The notes under the pieces were generated by a model. It searched no databases and was not told the origin of the DNA. It saw nothing but the letters and a program-made list of their open reading frames with translations. 7,800 nucleotides of DNA from Alphaproteobacteria bacterium MarineAlpha10_Bin3 (GTDB taxonomy: Bacteria; Pseudomonadota; Alphaproteobacteria; UBA8366; GCA-2717185), in NCBI GenBank assembly GCA_002937525.1, contig PTKA01000054.1, forward strand, positions 1-7,800. The letters run 5' to 3'. Position 1 is the first letter of the stretch. The number at the start of each line of letters is the position of its first letter. A program made the translations under genes and the position numbers. Shown one piece after another: positions 1 through 6,330 of this stretch.

Positions 1-356
1 CAGGCTGGCCCGCCACCTTCGATACCCTGATCGAACAATCGCGCGGCGAGATCCTGGTCGCCGATGACGGCGCGGCGGGACTGGCCGGGCTGGCCACGGT
101 CACCTACAACCTCGCGATTCGCTATGGCGGCGAATATTGCCAGCTTGAAGAATTATTCGTCGATCCGGGCGCGCGGGGACGCAATCTTGGCGGGCTGCTG
201 ATCGAAGCGGTGTTGGCCCGCGCCCGGACGCGGGGCTGCGCCGAATGCGGTCTGTACCTGCTGCCCCATACCGAAAACAACCGGCTATTCTATGAAAAAT
301 ACGGTTTTGCGGCGGTCGGCGCGGAGATGCGGCAAAGCCTGGTGAAAAAGCCGTAA
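1..356 (+). CDS. GNAT-family N-acetyltransferase, 5'-truncated by window edge
   Basis: The reading frame starting at base 3 is open to a TAA at 354-356 and gives the last 117 residues of a protein whose start lies outside the window. It has the GNAT layout: a strand ending in 'CQLEELFVDP', the acetyl-CoA pyrophosphate-binding loop 'ARGRNLGGLLIEA' (the usual R-x-x-G-x-G with Asn in place of the first Gly), and a C-terminal 'NNRLFYEKYGFAAVG', the typical motif B with the Tyr/Phe pair. Such enzymes move an acetyl group from acetyl-CoA to an amine, in the cytoplasm; the substrate cannot be told from sequence. It converges on the aminotransferase gene, with only 10 bp between the two stop codons. 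Fold assignment is secure; the specific role is unknown. Confidence 0.85.
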   Translation, partial: GWPATFDTLIEQSRGEILVADDGAAGLAGLATVTYNLAIRYGGEYCQLEELFVDPGARGRNLGGLLIEAVLARARTRGCAECGLYLLPHTENNRLFYEKYGFAAVGAEMRQSLVKKP

Positions 357-369
357 ACCGGCGGGTTTA
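345..369 (-). terminator. Possible terminator hairpin between convergent genes
   Basis: On the minus strand, just past the aminotransferase stop, GCCG (362-359) can pair with CGGC (353-350) around a five-base loop, and five T residues follow (349-345). An alternative, longer fold is the perfect inverted repeat TAAACC-ggcg-GGTTTA at 354-369, which contains the stop codons of both converging genes. The stem next to the T-run is only 4 bp, so termination strength is uncertain. Placement at the end of the minus-strand gene series fits an end-of-operon signal. Confidence 0.35.
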
Positions 370-1640
370 TCCCAGTCCGAAGGTCCGTTCCATATCGCCG
401 ATGCTGTCATCCAGGATGGCGACGATGCGCTCGATTTCGGCCCTGGTTATGCATAATGGCGGCGACAAGAAGACGATATGCGTCGCCCGCGTCAACAACC
501 CACGCTTCAGCAACCCGGCGTTCAGGTATTCGATGGCGTCGCCGGAAATTTTCTCGCGCGTTTCCCGGTCGCCGACCAACTCGATTCCGGCCAGCAAGCC
601 GATCCCGCGCACATCGCCGACCGATGGGTGATCGCGCAGGCCACCGCATGCCCGCCATAGGTCAGCAGATGGCTGAGCTTGTTGTCGCCTTCGAACGCGG
701 CCATCACATGCGGGCGGCACATCACGCCGCCGACCGGCGCGTAGCCGCTCGACAGGCCCTTGGCCATGGTCATGATATCGCCGACCAGCCCCCAATGGTC
801 GCAAGCGAACATCTTGCCAGTGCGCCCGAAGCCGTTGATGACCTCGTCGGTTATCAGCAGCACGCCGTGTTGGTCGCAAATCCCGCGCAGGCGCGGCCAG
901 TAATCGTCCGGCGGCACGACGATGCCGTTGGAGGCCGATACCGGCTCGGCGATCACGGCGGCAACGGTTTGCGGGTTTTCATATTCGATCATCTGGCCGA
1001 TCTGGTCGGCGCACAGCAGATCGCAGCTTGGATAGGTCTGGCGGAAATCGCAGCGGTAGCAATAAGGCGGCGATGCGTGCAGCACGCCCGGCATGAACGG
1101 GCCGTGGAAGGGTTCGGATTGCGGCCGGGTGCCGCTGACGCTCATCGCGCCAAAGGTGCCGCCGTGATAGGAACCGCGCCGGCCAATGATCTTGGTGCGC
1201 TTCGGTGCGCCGTTGAAGTAATGATATTGCCGCGCGATCTTGATCGCCGATTCGACCGCCTCCGACCCGCCGGAACAAAAGAACGCCGTCGTCAGATCGC
1301 CCGGCGTGATTTCGGACAGCCGCGTCGCCAGCTGGATTGCCGGAATCGTCGTCGCCTGGGTCGAAGAGGCATAGGCCAGCTTGCCGGCCTGGCGCGCCAT
1401 CGCCGCGCCGATCTCGGCCCGGCCATGCCCGACATTGACCAGCCACAGCCCGGCCAGCGCGTCGATGAATTCATTGCCGTCGATATCGGTCACCATGCAG
1501 CCCTTGCCCTCGACCAGGATCCGCTTGGCGCTGTCGCTGCCCAGCGCGCCATAGGGCGAGGCGTGCATCAAAATATGCTTGTTTGCGGCTTCCTTCAGCG
1601 CCGCCTCATTGGACAACCCAGTGTCGCCGGTATCGTTCAT
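367..1640 (-). pseudogene. Class III PLP aminotransferase, frame broken near 631-639
   Basis: This is a class III (omega-amino acid:pyruvate type) aminotransferase, a cytoplasmic PLP enzyme that moves an amino group from an amine or omega-amino acid to a keto acid. Counted from the ATG at 1640: PLP-site 'SGGSEA' and 'SYHGGTFG', Asp265 in 'ITDEVINGFGRTG' (cofactor pyridine nitrogen) and Lys294 in 'TMAKGLSSG' (Schiff base). A Cys quartet (194, 197, 206, 210) lies in the middle. After 'TYGGHAVACA' (to base 633) the frame is lost; the expected C-terminus ('HPSVGDVRGIGLLAGIEL' to 'ERTFGLG') continues in another frame to a TAA at 367-369. About 40 residues usual between these motifs are also missing, so this looks like an internal deletion of a length not divisible by three. 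The ATG at 1640 has AAGGGG nine bases upstream (1650-1655), preferred over a GTG at 1667. As sequenced, the product would stop at 522. A sequencing or assembly error is the main alternative to a true pseudogene. Confidence 0.85.
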
Positions 1641-1727
1641 GGCAAGGTACCCCTTGTTCCGCCGCACCGATTAGCCCATCGACCATAACACCGCAATTAC
1701 CCCAACGGGGGCGATTCGACACCTCCC

Positions 1728-2414
1728 CTACCGCCAGACCCGCAGCATGGCGTGCCCGCCCTTCTGGAATTCGTAATCGACGCGCTCGATGGCCGCGCCG
1801 TGGCCGCGCGCCTCCAGCGCCGCGCGAACGGGATCGACATGGCGCGACGGTTCGCCGTCGAGGTCGAGCAGGGGGAAAATCCGGGCCTCCGGCGCGGCGT
1901 CGAGCATGGCGGCGATGGCGGCGATATGGGCGGCGGTATCGAGATGGCCGCTATACAGAAACAAATAATGCGAGCATAGCGCCAGATCGAAGCTGCCGGC
2001 GGCGAAGGGCAAATCGGGCAGTGCCGCGACGCGGTAGCGCCCGGCCCGGCGGCCGGCCTTGTAATCGGCCAGGAAGCGCGATGTTGCGGTCTCGCGGGTT
2101 TGCAGGTGGCGGCGAATGGCGCCGGGACCGTTGAGGACAAAGCGGTGGCGGTTGGCGCGCAAGCCGGCTTCCATCTGCGCGCGGGTTTCATCGACCCGGC
2201 CGGCGATGGCCTTGGCGCTGAACCGGTAGAGCGGGTCGGCGGAAACGACGCTGAAGCCGGCGTCGGTCATCTCTGCGTTGAACGAAGCCGGGCCGCCGGC
2301 GCAATCCAGCAAACGGGATTTTGGATCGAGCGCGGCCAGACCGAAGAACGCCGTGTACTCAGCCCTGGTCCGGCCCGAGGGCAGTATGTCCGCGAGCCTG
2401 AATTTTCCGGTCAG
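1728..2414 (-). CDS. SAM-dependent methyltransferase-like protein, probable CTG start
   Basis: The 228-residue product resembles a Rossmann-fold methyltransferase-like family with a short N-terminal 'DILPxGR...EY' element (residues 9-20 here), a modified SAM-binding motif I 'LLDCAGGPASFNAEM' (35-49), an acidic end of strand two 'VVSADPLY' (56-63), a post-core 'LPDLPFAAGSFDLALCSHYLFLY' segment (about 132-154) and a C-terminal 'DYEFQKGGHAMLRV' strand (213-226). I recall the FQKGG ending as typical of this uncharacterised family; substrate and even catalysis are unproven. No ATG, GTG or TTG occurs in frame at a sensible place. CTG at 2414-2412 begins exactly where the family's N-terminus should, and overlaps the upstream TGA as CTGA, suggesting translational coupling to the aldolase-like gene before it. 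It ends at TAG 1728-1730, 87 bp before the aminotransferase start. The open frame continues far upstream, but only as an out-of-frame shadow of the neighbouring gene. Confidence 0.8.
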   Translation of the reverse strand: MTGKFRLADILPSGRTRAEYTAFFGLAALDPKSRLLDCAGGPASFNAEMTDAGFSVVSADPLYRFSAKAIAGRVDETRAQMEAGLRANRHRFVLNGPGAIRRHLQTRETATSRFLADYKAGRRAGRYRVAALPDLPFAAGSFDLALCSHYLFLYSGHLDTAAHIAAIAAMLDAAPEARIFPLLDLDGEPSRHVDPVRAALEARGHGAAIERVDYEFQKGGHAMLRVWR

Positions 2415-3157
2415 GTTGCGTAATCCGCGCCATCGAGAATTTCCAGTACGGCGCGCCAATCGCGCTCGCCATGGTCTGCTTGCGCCTCGTAGCAGGCATA
2501 GTTGGATTCGGCGACCGACATCGGGATTTCGATCAACTCGGCGCCGCCGGCCATCGCGTCGATCTGAATCTGGCAGGCGGTTTCCAGCAGATAGGTGAGT
2601 TGCCAGACCGCGCCGACGGTCGCAGCACAGGTCAGCAATCCGTGATTGCGCAGGATCATCGCCCGCTTGTCGCCCAGATCGGCGGCGAGCCGTTCGCGTT
2701 CGCCATGGTCGAGCGCGATGCCCTCGTAATCGTGATAGGCAAGATGGCCCATCAGGATGGTCGCCTGCTGGCTGATCGGCAGCAAGCCGCGCTTTTGCGC
2801 CGCAACGGCGACGCTGGCGCGGGTGTGCAGATGCATCACCAGGTTGATTTCGGGCCGCGCCATCAGCACCGCGCTGTGGATCGTGAAGCCGGCGTCGTTC
2901 AACTCGCCGCCACTGACGACCTGGCCGTCGAACCCGACCTTGACCAGCCCAGAGGCGCGGATCTTGTTGAACGGCGTGCCGTAGGGGTTGAGCAGGAAAA
3001 CATCGTCTTCGCCCGGCACCCGGGCCGACAGATGAGTGTAGATGAAATCGGTCATCCGGAAATGGGCGACGATCCGGTACAGTGCGGCCAGATCGACCCG
3101 CGCTTGCCATTCCGCGTCGCTCATGCCGGGCTTGGGATTGAGTTGGGTTACCGCCAT
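2411..3157 (-). CDS. Class II aldolase/adducin-family protein, downstream paralog
   Basis: This 248-residue protein covers a complete class II aldolase/adducin N-terminal-type domain. Family members bind Zn2+ and cleave or rearrange sugar phosphates, or have lost that activity. Visible features are 'THLSARVPGEDD' (41-52), the metal-binding 'HLHT' (His109, His111) and 'LRNHG' (His172). The residue matching the catalytic Glu73 of fuculose-1-phosphate aldolase appears to be Gly90 in 'DAGFTIH', as in adducin-like members, so classical aldol cleavage is doubtful; this rests on a hand alignment. The ATG at 3157 is supported by GAGGA eight bases upstream (3166-3170). The gap to the upstream paralog is 18 bp, and the TGA at 2411-2413 overlaps the next gene's start. 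Tandem genes with the same Zn ligands could form homo- or hetero-oligomers. Substrate is unknown. Confidence 0.9.
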   Translation of the reverse strand: MAVTQLNPKPGMSDAEWQARVDLAALYRIVAHFRMTDFIYTHLSARVPGEDDVFLLNPYGTPFNKIRASGLVKVGFDGQVVSGGELNDAGFTIHSAVLMARPEINLVMHLHTRASVAVAAQKRGLLPISQQATILMGHLAYHDYEGIALDHGERERLAADLGDKRAMILRNHGLLTCAATVGAVWQLTYLLETACQIQIDAMAGGAELIEIPMSVAESNYACYEAQADHGERDWRAVLEILDGADYAT

Positions 3158-3175
3158 GGGTCTGGTCCTCGGCCG

Positions 3176-3934
3176 TTAAATTGCGTAATTGGCGCCGTCG
3201 CGTTCGAGCTGCCGGCGCAGTCCTTCCCAGGCCCGCACGCCCATCTCGCCGCGGTCGAATCCCGCCTGATATTGCTTGTGGCTGCTGGCGACGACATCGG
3301 CCGGTATCTGCTTGACCGAACCGGCGGCCATCGCATCGATCTGAATCTGGCAGGCGGTGTCGAAATAATAGGTGAAATGGAAGCATTCCGGGATCGTGCG
3401 GCCGGCGCACAGCAAGCCGTGATTGCGCAGCATCAGGCAGTATTTGTCGCCGATATCGCGGCCCAGGGATTCGCGTTCGGCCAGATCGTTGGCCGGGCCT
3501 TCGTAATCGTGATAGGCCATCGTCAGCAACGGCACCAGGGAATGCTGCGACAAGGGCAGCAATCCGCATTCCTGCGCCGACACGGCGACGCTGGCCTTGG
3601 TGTGCAGATGGGAGACGCACATCACGTCCGGCCGGGCGATGTAGATGCCGCTATGGATGCAGTATCCGGCGAAATTGAAGTCGCCGTCGCCGATCACATT
3701 GCCGTCCATGTCCATCTTGGTCAGGCTGGAAGCGGTGACTTCCTCGAACATCTCGCCGTAATTGTTGATCAGGAAGGTGTTCTCTTCGCCGGGAATACGC
3801 GCCGACAGATGGGTGAAGACAAGATCGGTCATGCGCAGCCTGGCAATGACCCGGTACAGCATGGCCAGATTGACCCGTGTATCCCATTCGGCTTCGCTCA
3901 TTTCGGCTTTACGGACGACTTCGGCAACCGCCAT
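3176..3934 (-). CDS. Class II aldolase/adducin-family protein, upstream paralog
   Basis: The product is 252 residues and aligns to its downstream neighbour without gaps through at least residue 173, with the same numbering: 'THLSARIPGEE' (41-51), Zn ligands His109 and His111 in 'HLHT', and His172 in 'LRNHG'. It too has Gly90 ('FAGYCIH') where classical aldolases carry the catalytic Glu. The C-terminal parts share the segment 'TACQIQIDAMA', encoded by nearly identical DNA in both genes, while the extreme C-termini differ ('LRRQLERDGANYAI' here). The ATG at 3934 has a strong AGGAG six bases upstream (3941-3945). The 92-bp gap to the preceding gene is large enough for a promoter, though I see no convincing one. 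Soluble and cytoplasmic by composition; no signal peptide or membrane segment. Function is unknown beyond the family. Confidence 0.9.
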   Translation of the reverse strand: MAVAEVVRKAEMSEAEWDTRVNLAMLYRVIARLRMTDLVFTHLSARIPGEENTFLINNYGEMFEEVTASSLTKMDMDGNVIGDGDFNFAGYCIHSGIYIARPDVMCVSHLHTKASVAVSAQECGLLPLSQHSLVPLLTMAYHDYEGPANDLAERESLGRDIGDKYCLMLRNHGLLCAGRTIPECFHFTYYFDTACQIQIDAMAAGSVKQIPADVVASSHKQYQAGFDRGEMGVRAWEGLRRQLERDGANYAI

Positions 3935-3940
3935 GGTGTT

Positions 3941-3945
3941 CTCCT
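3941..3945 (-). promoter_or_regulatory. Ribosome binding site of upstream aldolase-like gene
   Basis: AGGAG on the minus strand, six bases before the ATG at 3934. It rejects the longer open frame, which extends back to about 4174 and would overlap the preceding gene. Confidence 0.75.
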
Positions 3946-4026
3946 GACATCGGCTATAATTAACGCGGGCAAGCAAAAAGGCTACACGACACGCCGCACA
4001 AAGTAAAAGAGGTGCCGCAATCTGGC

Positions 4027-4602
4027 CTAGCGCGCCTGCGTCCAGCTCTCGGAAAACGCCAGCGCGCAGGTGCTGAACGGCCGGCCTTCGCGGTCGTTGG
4101 GCCAGGGCTGGCCGGCGGCCTGAACGCCGTTCAGGGTCAGCCGCGCGCTCGCGGCGGGGATCAGGATCGTACACACGCCGTAGGGCCGGCCGGTGGGGTC
4201 CGGTTCGGTATGCACCAGCAGCGGGTCGCCCAGATCGTGCCAGGTCAGGGTGATGTCCTCATCCGGGGTGAGGATCTGTTCGGTCCAGAAATAGTTCGGG
4301 TCGCCTGATTTCTCGAACTCCGCGTCGATCACCGGGATCGTCACATCGGCGAGGTCTTCGTTCAGCACGCCCTGAATGGTGTTTTGCAGCCAGCGCGCCA
4401 TGGCGATGTTGTCGGCATAGATCCGCCATTCATCGTCGGTCAACTCGCTCTTGAGATACAGCACATGGCCCGGCCCCGCCGGACTCCAGATGACGCGCCA
4501 GAAACCGGCGTGGGTTGTCTCCGGGCCATCCTTGGTTTCGCTCAACCGGATAAAGGGGTTTTCGCCGGTCATCATCACGCGGTGCGGGTCGACGGTGCTC
4601 AT
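4027..4602 (-). CDS. Uncharacterised 191-residue soluble protein
   Basis: I do not recognise this protein. It has 191 residues, no signal peptide, no membrane segment and no repeat. It looks rich in beta strands and aromatic residues, with segments such as 'THAGFWRVIWSPAGPGHVLYL' split across two strands, an acidic helix 'LTDDEWRIYADNIAMARWLQ', then 'FWTEQILTPDEDITLTWHDLGDP'. His and acidic residues ('TWHDLGD', 'LLVHTEPDPTGRPYG') could line a ligand site, but that is speculation. The ATG at 4602 is chosen because GGAGG lies seven bases upstream (4610-4614); a longer frame to 4698 has no such site. It sits 92 bp after the sensor-kinase stop and 92 bp before the aldolase-like pair, on the same strand, so it may belong to either unit or be transcribed alone. 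Codon use and GC resemble its neighbours, supporting a real gene. Confidence 0.8.
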   Translation of the reverse strand: MSTVDPHRVMMTGENPFIRLSETKDGPETTHAGFWRVIWSPAGPGHVLYLKSELTDDEWRIYADNIAMARWLQNTIQGVLNEDLADVTIPVIDAEFEKSGDPNYFWTEQILTPDEDITLTWHDLGDPLLVHTEPDPTGRPYGVCTILIPAASARLTLNGVQAAGQPWPNDREGRPFSTCALAFSESWTQAR

Positions 4603-4609
4603 TTTATCG

Positions 4610-4614
4610 CCTCC
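4610..4614 (-). promoter_or_regulatory. Strong ribosome binding site deciding the start at 4602
   Basis: GGAGG on the minus strand, seven bases before ATG 4602. It is the strongest Shine-Dalgarno match in the window and fixes the start of the 191-residue protein. Confidence 0.75.
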
Positions 4615-4634
4615 GGGCTGGTTGGTTGCCGAAG

Positions 4635-4664
4635 AGTGTAACCCCCAACCGCGCGAATCGGCAA
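4635..4664 (-). promoter_or_regulatory. Weak sigma-70-like promoter candidate
   Basis: On the minus strand TTGCCG (4664-4659) and TACACT (4640-4635) are separated by 18 bp, each matching four of six consensus bases. It lies in the gap after the sensor-kinase gene, about 33 bp before ATG 4602, where a separate promoter for the 191-residue protein would be expected. In GC-rich DNA a match like this can arise by chance. Confidence 0.3.
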
Positions 4665-4694
4665 ACCGGGCTTCTTGGCCACGAAGGCACCCGC

Positions 4695-6314
4695 TCAAAC
4701 AACCGGCAGGCGGACGGTGAAGCGGGCGCCGATGGTCTTGGCGTCGGCATCGGTGCGGTTCGATGCCTCGATCGTGCCGTCATGGGCTTCGACGATTTGT
4801 TTGGAGATCGACAGGCCGAGCCCGGAATGGGTGCCGAATTTTTCGCCGGCCGGCCGTTGGGAATAGAAGCGCTCGAAGACCGCATCCAGCTTGCCGTCGG
4901 GAATACCGGGGCCGTCATCGCCGATGCAGACGGCGAGAATATCGTCCTTGCGCGTGAGCTTGATATGGATGACGCCGCCGGGCGGGCTGAAGCTCACCGC
5001 ATTGGCGATCAGATTTTGCAGCACCTGGGCGATCCGGCTTTCCACCACGGATATTTCGATATTCGCGCCGGCCGCAATGTCAATGTCGATCCGGGGTGCG
5101 TCCGCGCCGTCGGCGGTGCGGTGGATATCGGCCAGGGTCGTCAGCATATCGCCAAGATTGACCGGCTTGCGCCGCTCGCGCCCCAATTCGGCGTCGAGGC
5201 GCGTATAGTCGGAAATGTCGGTGATCAGGCGGTCGAGCCGCTGCACATCGTCGAGAATGATCGACATTAATTGTCTTTGCTGCGCGGGATCCTGCACCCG
5301 GGCCGCGGTTTCCACCGCACTTCGAAGCGACGTCAGGGGATTCTTGATTTCGTGGCTGACATCGGCGGCGAACCGGCCGATTGCGTCGATGCGCTTGTAA
5401 AGCGCGTCGGTCATGTCGCGCAGCGCGCCGGACAGATCGCCGATCTCGTCGCCGCGCCGGGTCATGTCCGGGATCTCCACCGCGGTGCCGCCAAGACCGT
5501 CGCGCACGCCCATCGCGGCTTCCGCCAGCCGCCGCACCGGCCGCGCGATCGTGCCCGCCAGATAGAACGACAGCAAAATCGTGATGACCAGGGCGGCGGC
5601 GAATATTTCCAGCACGACAAAGCGGATGTTGCGCACCGATTGCTGGATATCCGTACCGCTGCGCGACAGCATGATTACGCCGATGACCTGGCGGTAGCGC
5701 TGCACCGGCATGGCGACGGACAGAATGTAGCCGCCTTCGTTGTTGCGGCGCGCGATCCCGGTCGCCTTGCCGGCCAGCGCCAGGCGGGTTTCCAGGTAGT
5801 CGGCGATGGTCTGGCGCGGCGCCTCGCGGTAGGTTTCAAGGTCGTTGCGCGTCTGTAGCGAATCGAACATCCAGTCGACGACGCGCGCAACACGGCGCGC
5901 CGCCGTGTCGTCGTCGCGCGGCGGCGGCAAGGACAGGATGCGCACCAGCCGGCCGCCTTCGCCGAGCCGCCGGCTGTCCGCAACCAGTTCACCCGACACC
6001 ACGAACAGCCGCGCGCGCACATCGGCATTGGCGGTGAGGCGCCGGATCATGTCGGCGGCGTGGCGGACATCCAGTTTCTGCTGTCCGGTCGGCTCCGTCC
6101 GGATGGCACCTTCGCCCAGCGCACCGGCGAAAATGTTGGTCTGGGTCTTCAGCGCATCGAGTTCGGCCTCGATCAACCCGTCGCGGTAGGGGCCAAGAAA
6201 CAGCAGGCCCGCCACCGCCGTCGCCAACGCAAATATGTTGATTGCCAGAATGCGCCAGGTCAACGGCGACAAGATGCGCTTTTTGGCGCGGATTGACGCG
6301 GCCTTGCTCCCCAC
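4695..6314 (-). CDS. chvG: ChvG-type sensor histidine kinase
   Basis: This inner-membrane kinase of 539 residues is the likely partner of the response regulator encoded just before it. In Alphaproteobacteria ChvG (ExoS) senses acid or envelope stress, restrained in rhizobia by periplasmic ExoR, and phosphorylates ChvI. Visible in order: first membrane segment about 14-41, periplasmic domain about 42-230, second membrane segment about 231-254 ending 'LLSFYLAGTIARPVRRL', HAMP linker about 255-308, phosphoacceptor H-box 'FAADVSHEIKNPLTSLRSA' with His321, N-box 'NLIANAVSFSPPGG', G1 'DDGPGIP', F-box 'FERFYSQRP', and G2 'SGLGLSIS'. All catalytic elements are intact. The start chosen is GTG 6314 with AAGGAG six bases upstream, leaving 16 bp after the regulator's stop; longer frames to 6455 would overlap that gene. 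The hprK and PTS genes that often follow chvG in related bacteria are absent. Confidence 0.92.
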   Translation of the reverse strand: MGSKAASIRAKKRILSPLTWRILAINIFALATAVAGLLFLGPYRDGLIEAELDALKTQTNIFAGALGEGAIRTEPTGQQKLDVRHAADMIRRLTANADVRARLFVVSGELVADSRRLGEGGRLVRILSLPPPRDDDTAARRVARVVDWMFDSLQTRNDLETYREAPRQTIADYLETRLALAGKATGIARRNNEGGYILSVAMPVQRYRQVIGVIMLSRSGTDIQQSVRNIRFVVLEIFAAALVITILLSFYLAGTIARPVRRLAEAAMGVRDGLGGTAVEIPDMTRRGDEIGDLSGALRDMTDALYKRIDAIGRFAADVSHEIKNPLTSLRSAVETAARVQDPAQQRQLMSIILDDVQRLDRLITDISDYTRLDAELGRERRKPVNLGDMLTTLADIHRTADGADAPRIDIDIAAGANIEISVVESRIAQVLQNLIANAVSFSPPGGVIHIKLTRKDDILAVCIGDDGPGIPDGKLDAVFERFYSQRPAGEKFGTHSGLGLSISKQIVEAHDGTIEASNRTDADAKTIGARFTVRLPVV

Positions 6315-6320
6315 CCGCGG

Positions 6321-6326
6321 CTCCTT
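6321..6326 (-). promoter_or_regulatory. Ribosome binding site fixing the GTG start of chvG
   Basis: AAGGAG on the minus strand, six bases before GTG 6314, inside the 16-bp gap between chvI and chvG. It decides in favour of the GTG over the in-frame ATG at 6362, which lies inside the regulator gene. Confidence 0.75.
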
Positions 6327-6330
6327 GGTA

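Noticed and set aside
456..1688. A 410-codon open frame on the plus strand, antisense to the aminotransferase
   Set aside because: Composition is Arg/Ala-rich shadow coding, without domains or a good ribosome binding site, while the opposite strand encodes clear aminotransferase motifs.
2415..3620. Upstream extension of the methyltransferase frame to give a 630-residue fusion protein
   Set aside because: The extension is an out-of-frame reading of the aldolase-like genes with low-complexity Arg-rich translation; only the part from about 2414 onward matches a protein family.
2471..4006. A 511-codon open frame on the plus strand, antisense to both aldolase-like genes
   Set aside because: It is the GC-rich shadow of two real paralogs; its apparent internal repeat only mirrors their duplication, and it has no recognisable domain.
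3946..4026. Possible promoter or terminator in the 92-bp gap before the aldolase-like pair (TATAAT on the plus strand, a T-run on the minus strand)
   Set aside because: The TATAAT is on the wrong strand for the downstream gene, no -35 element sits at a usual distance on the minus strand, and the T-run has no convincing stem before it.
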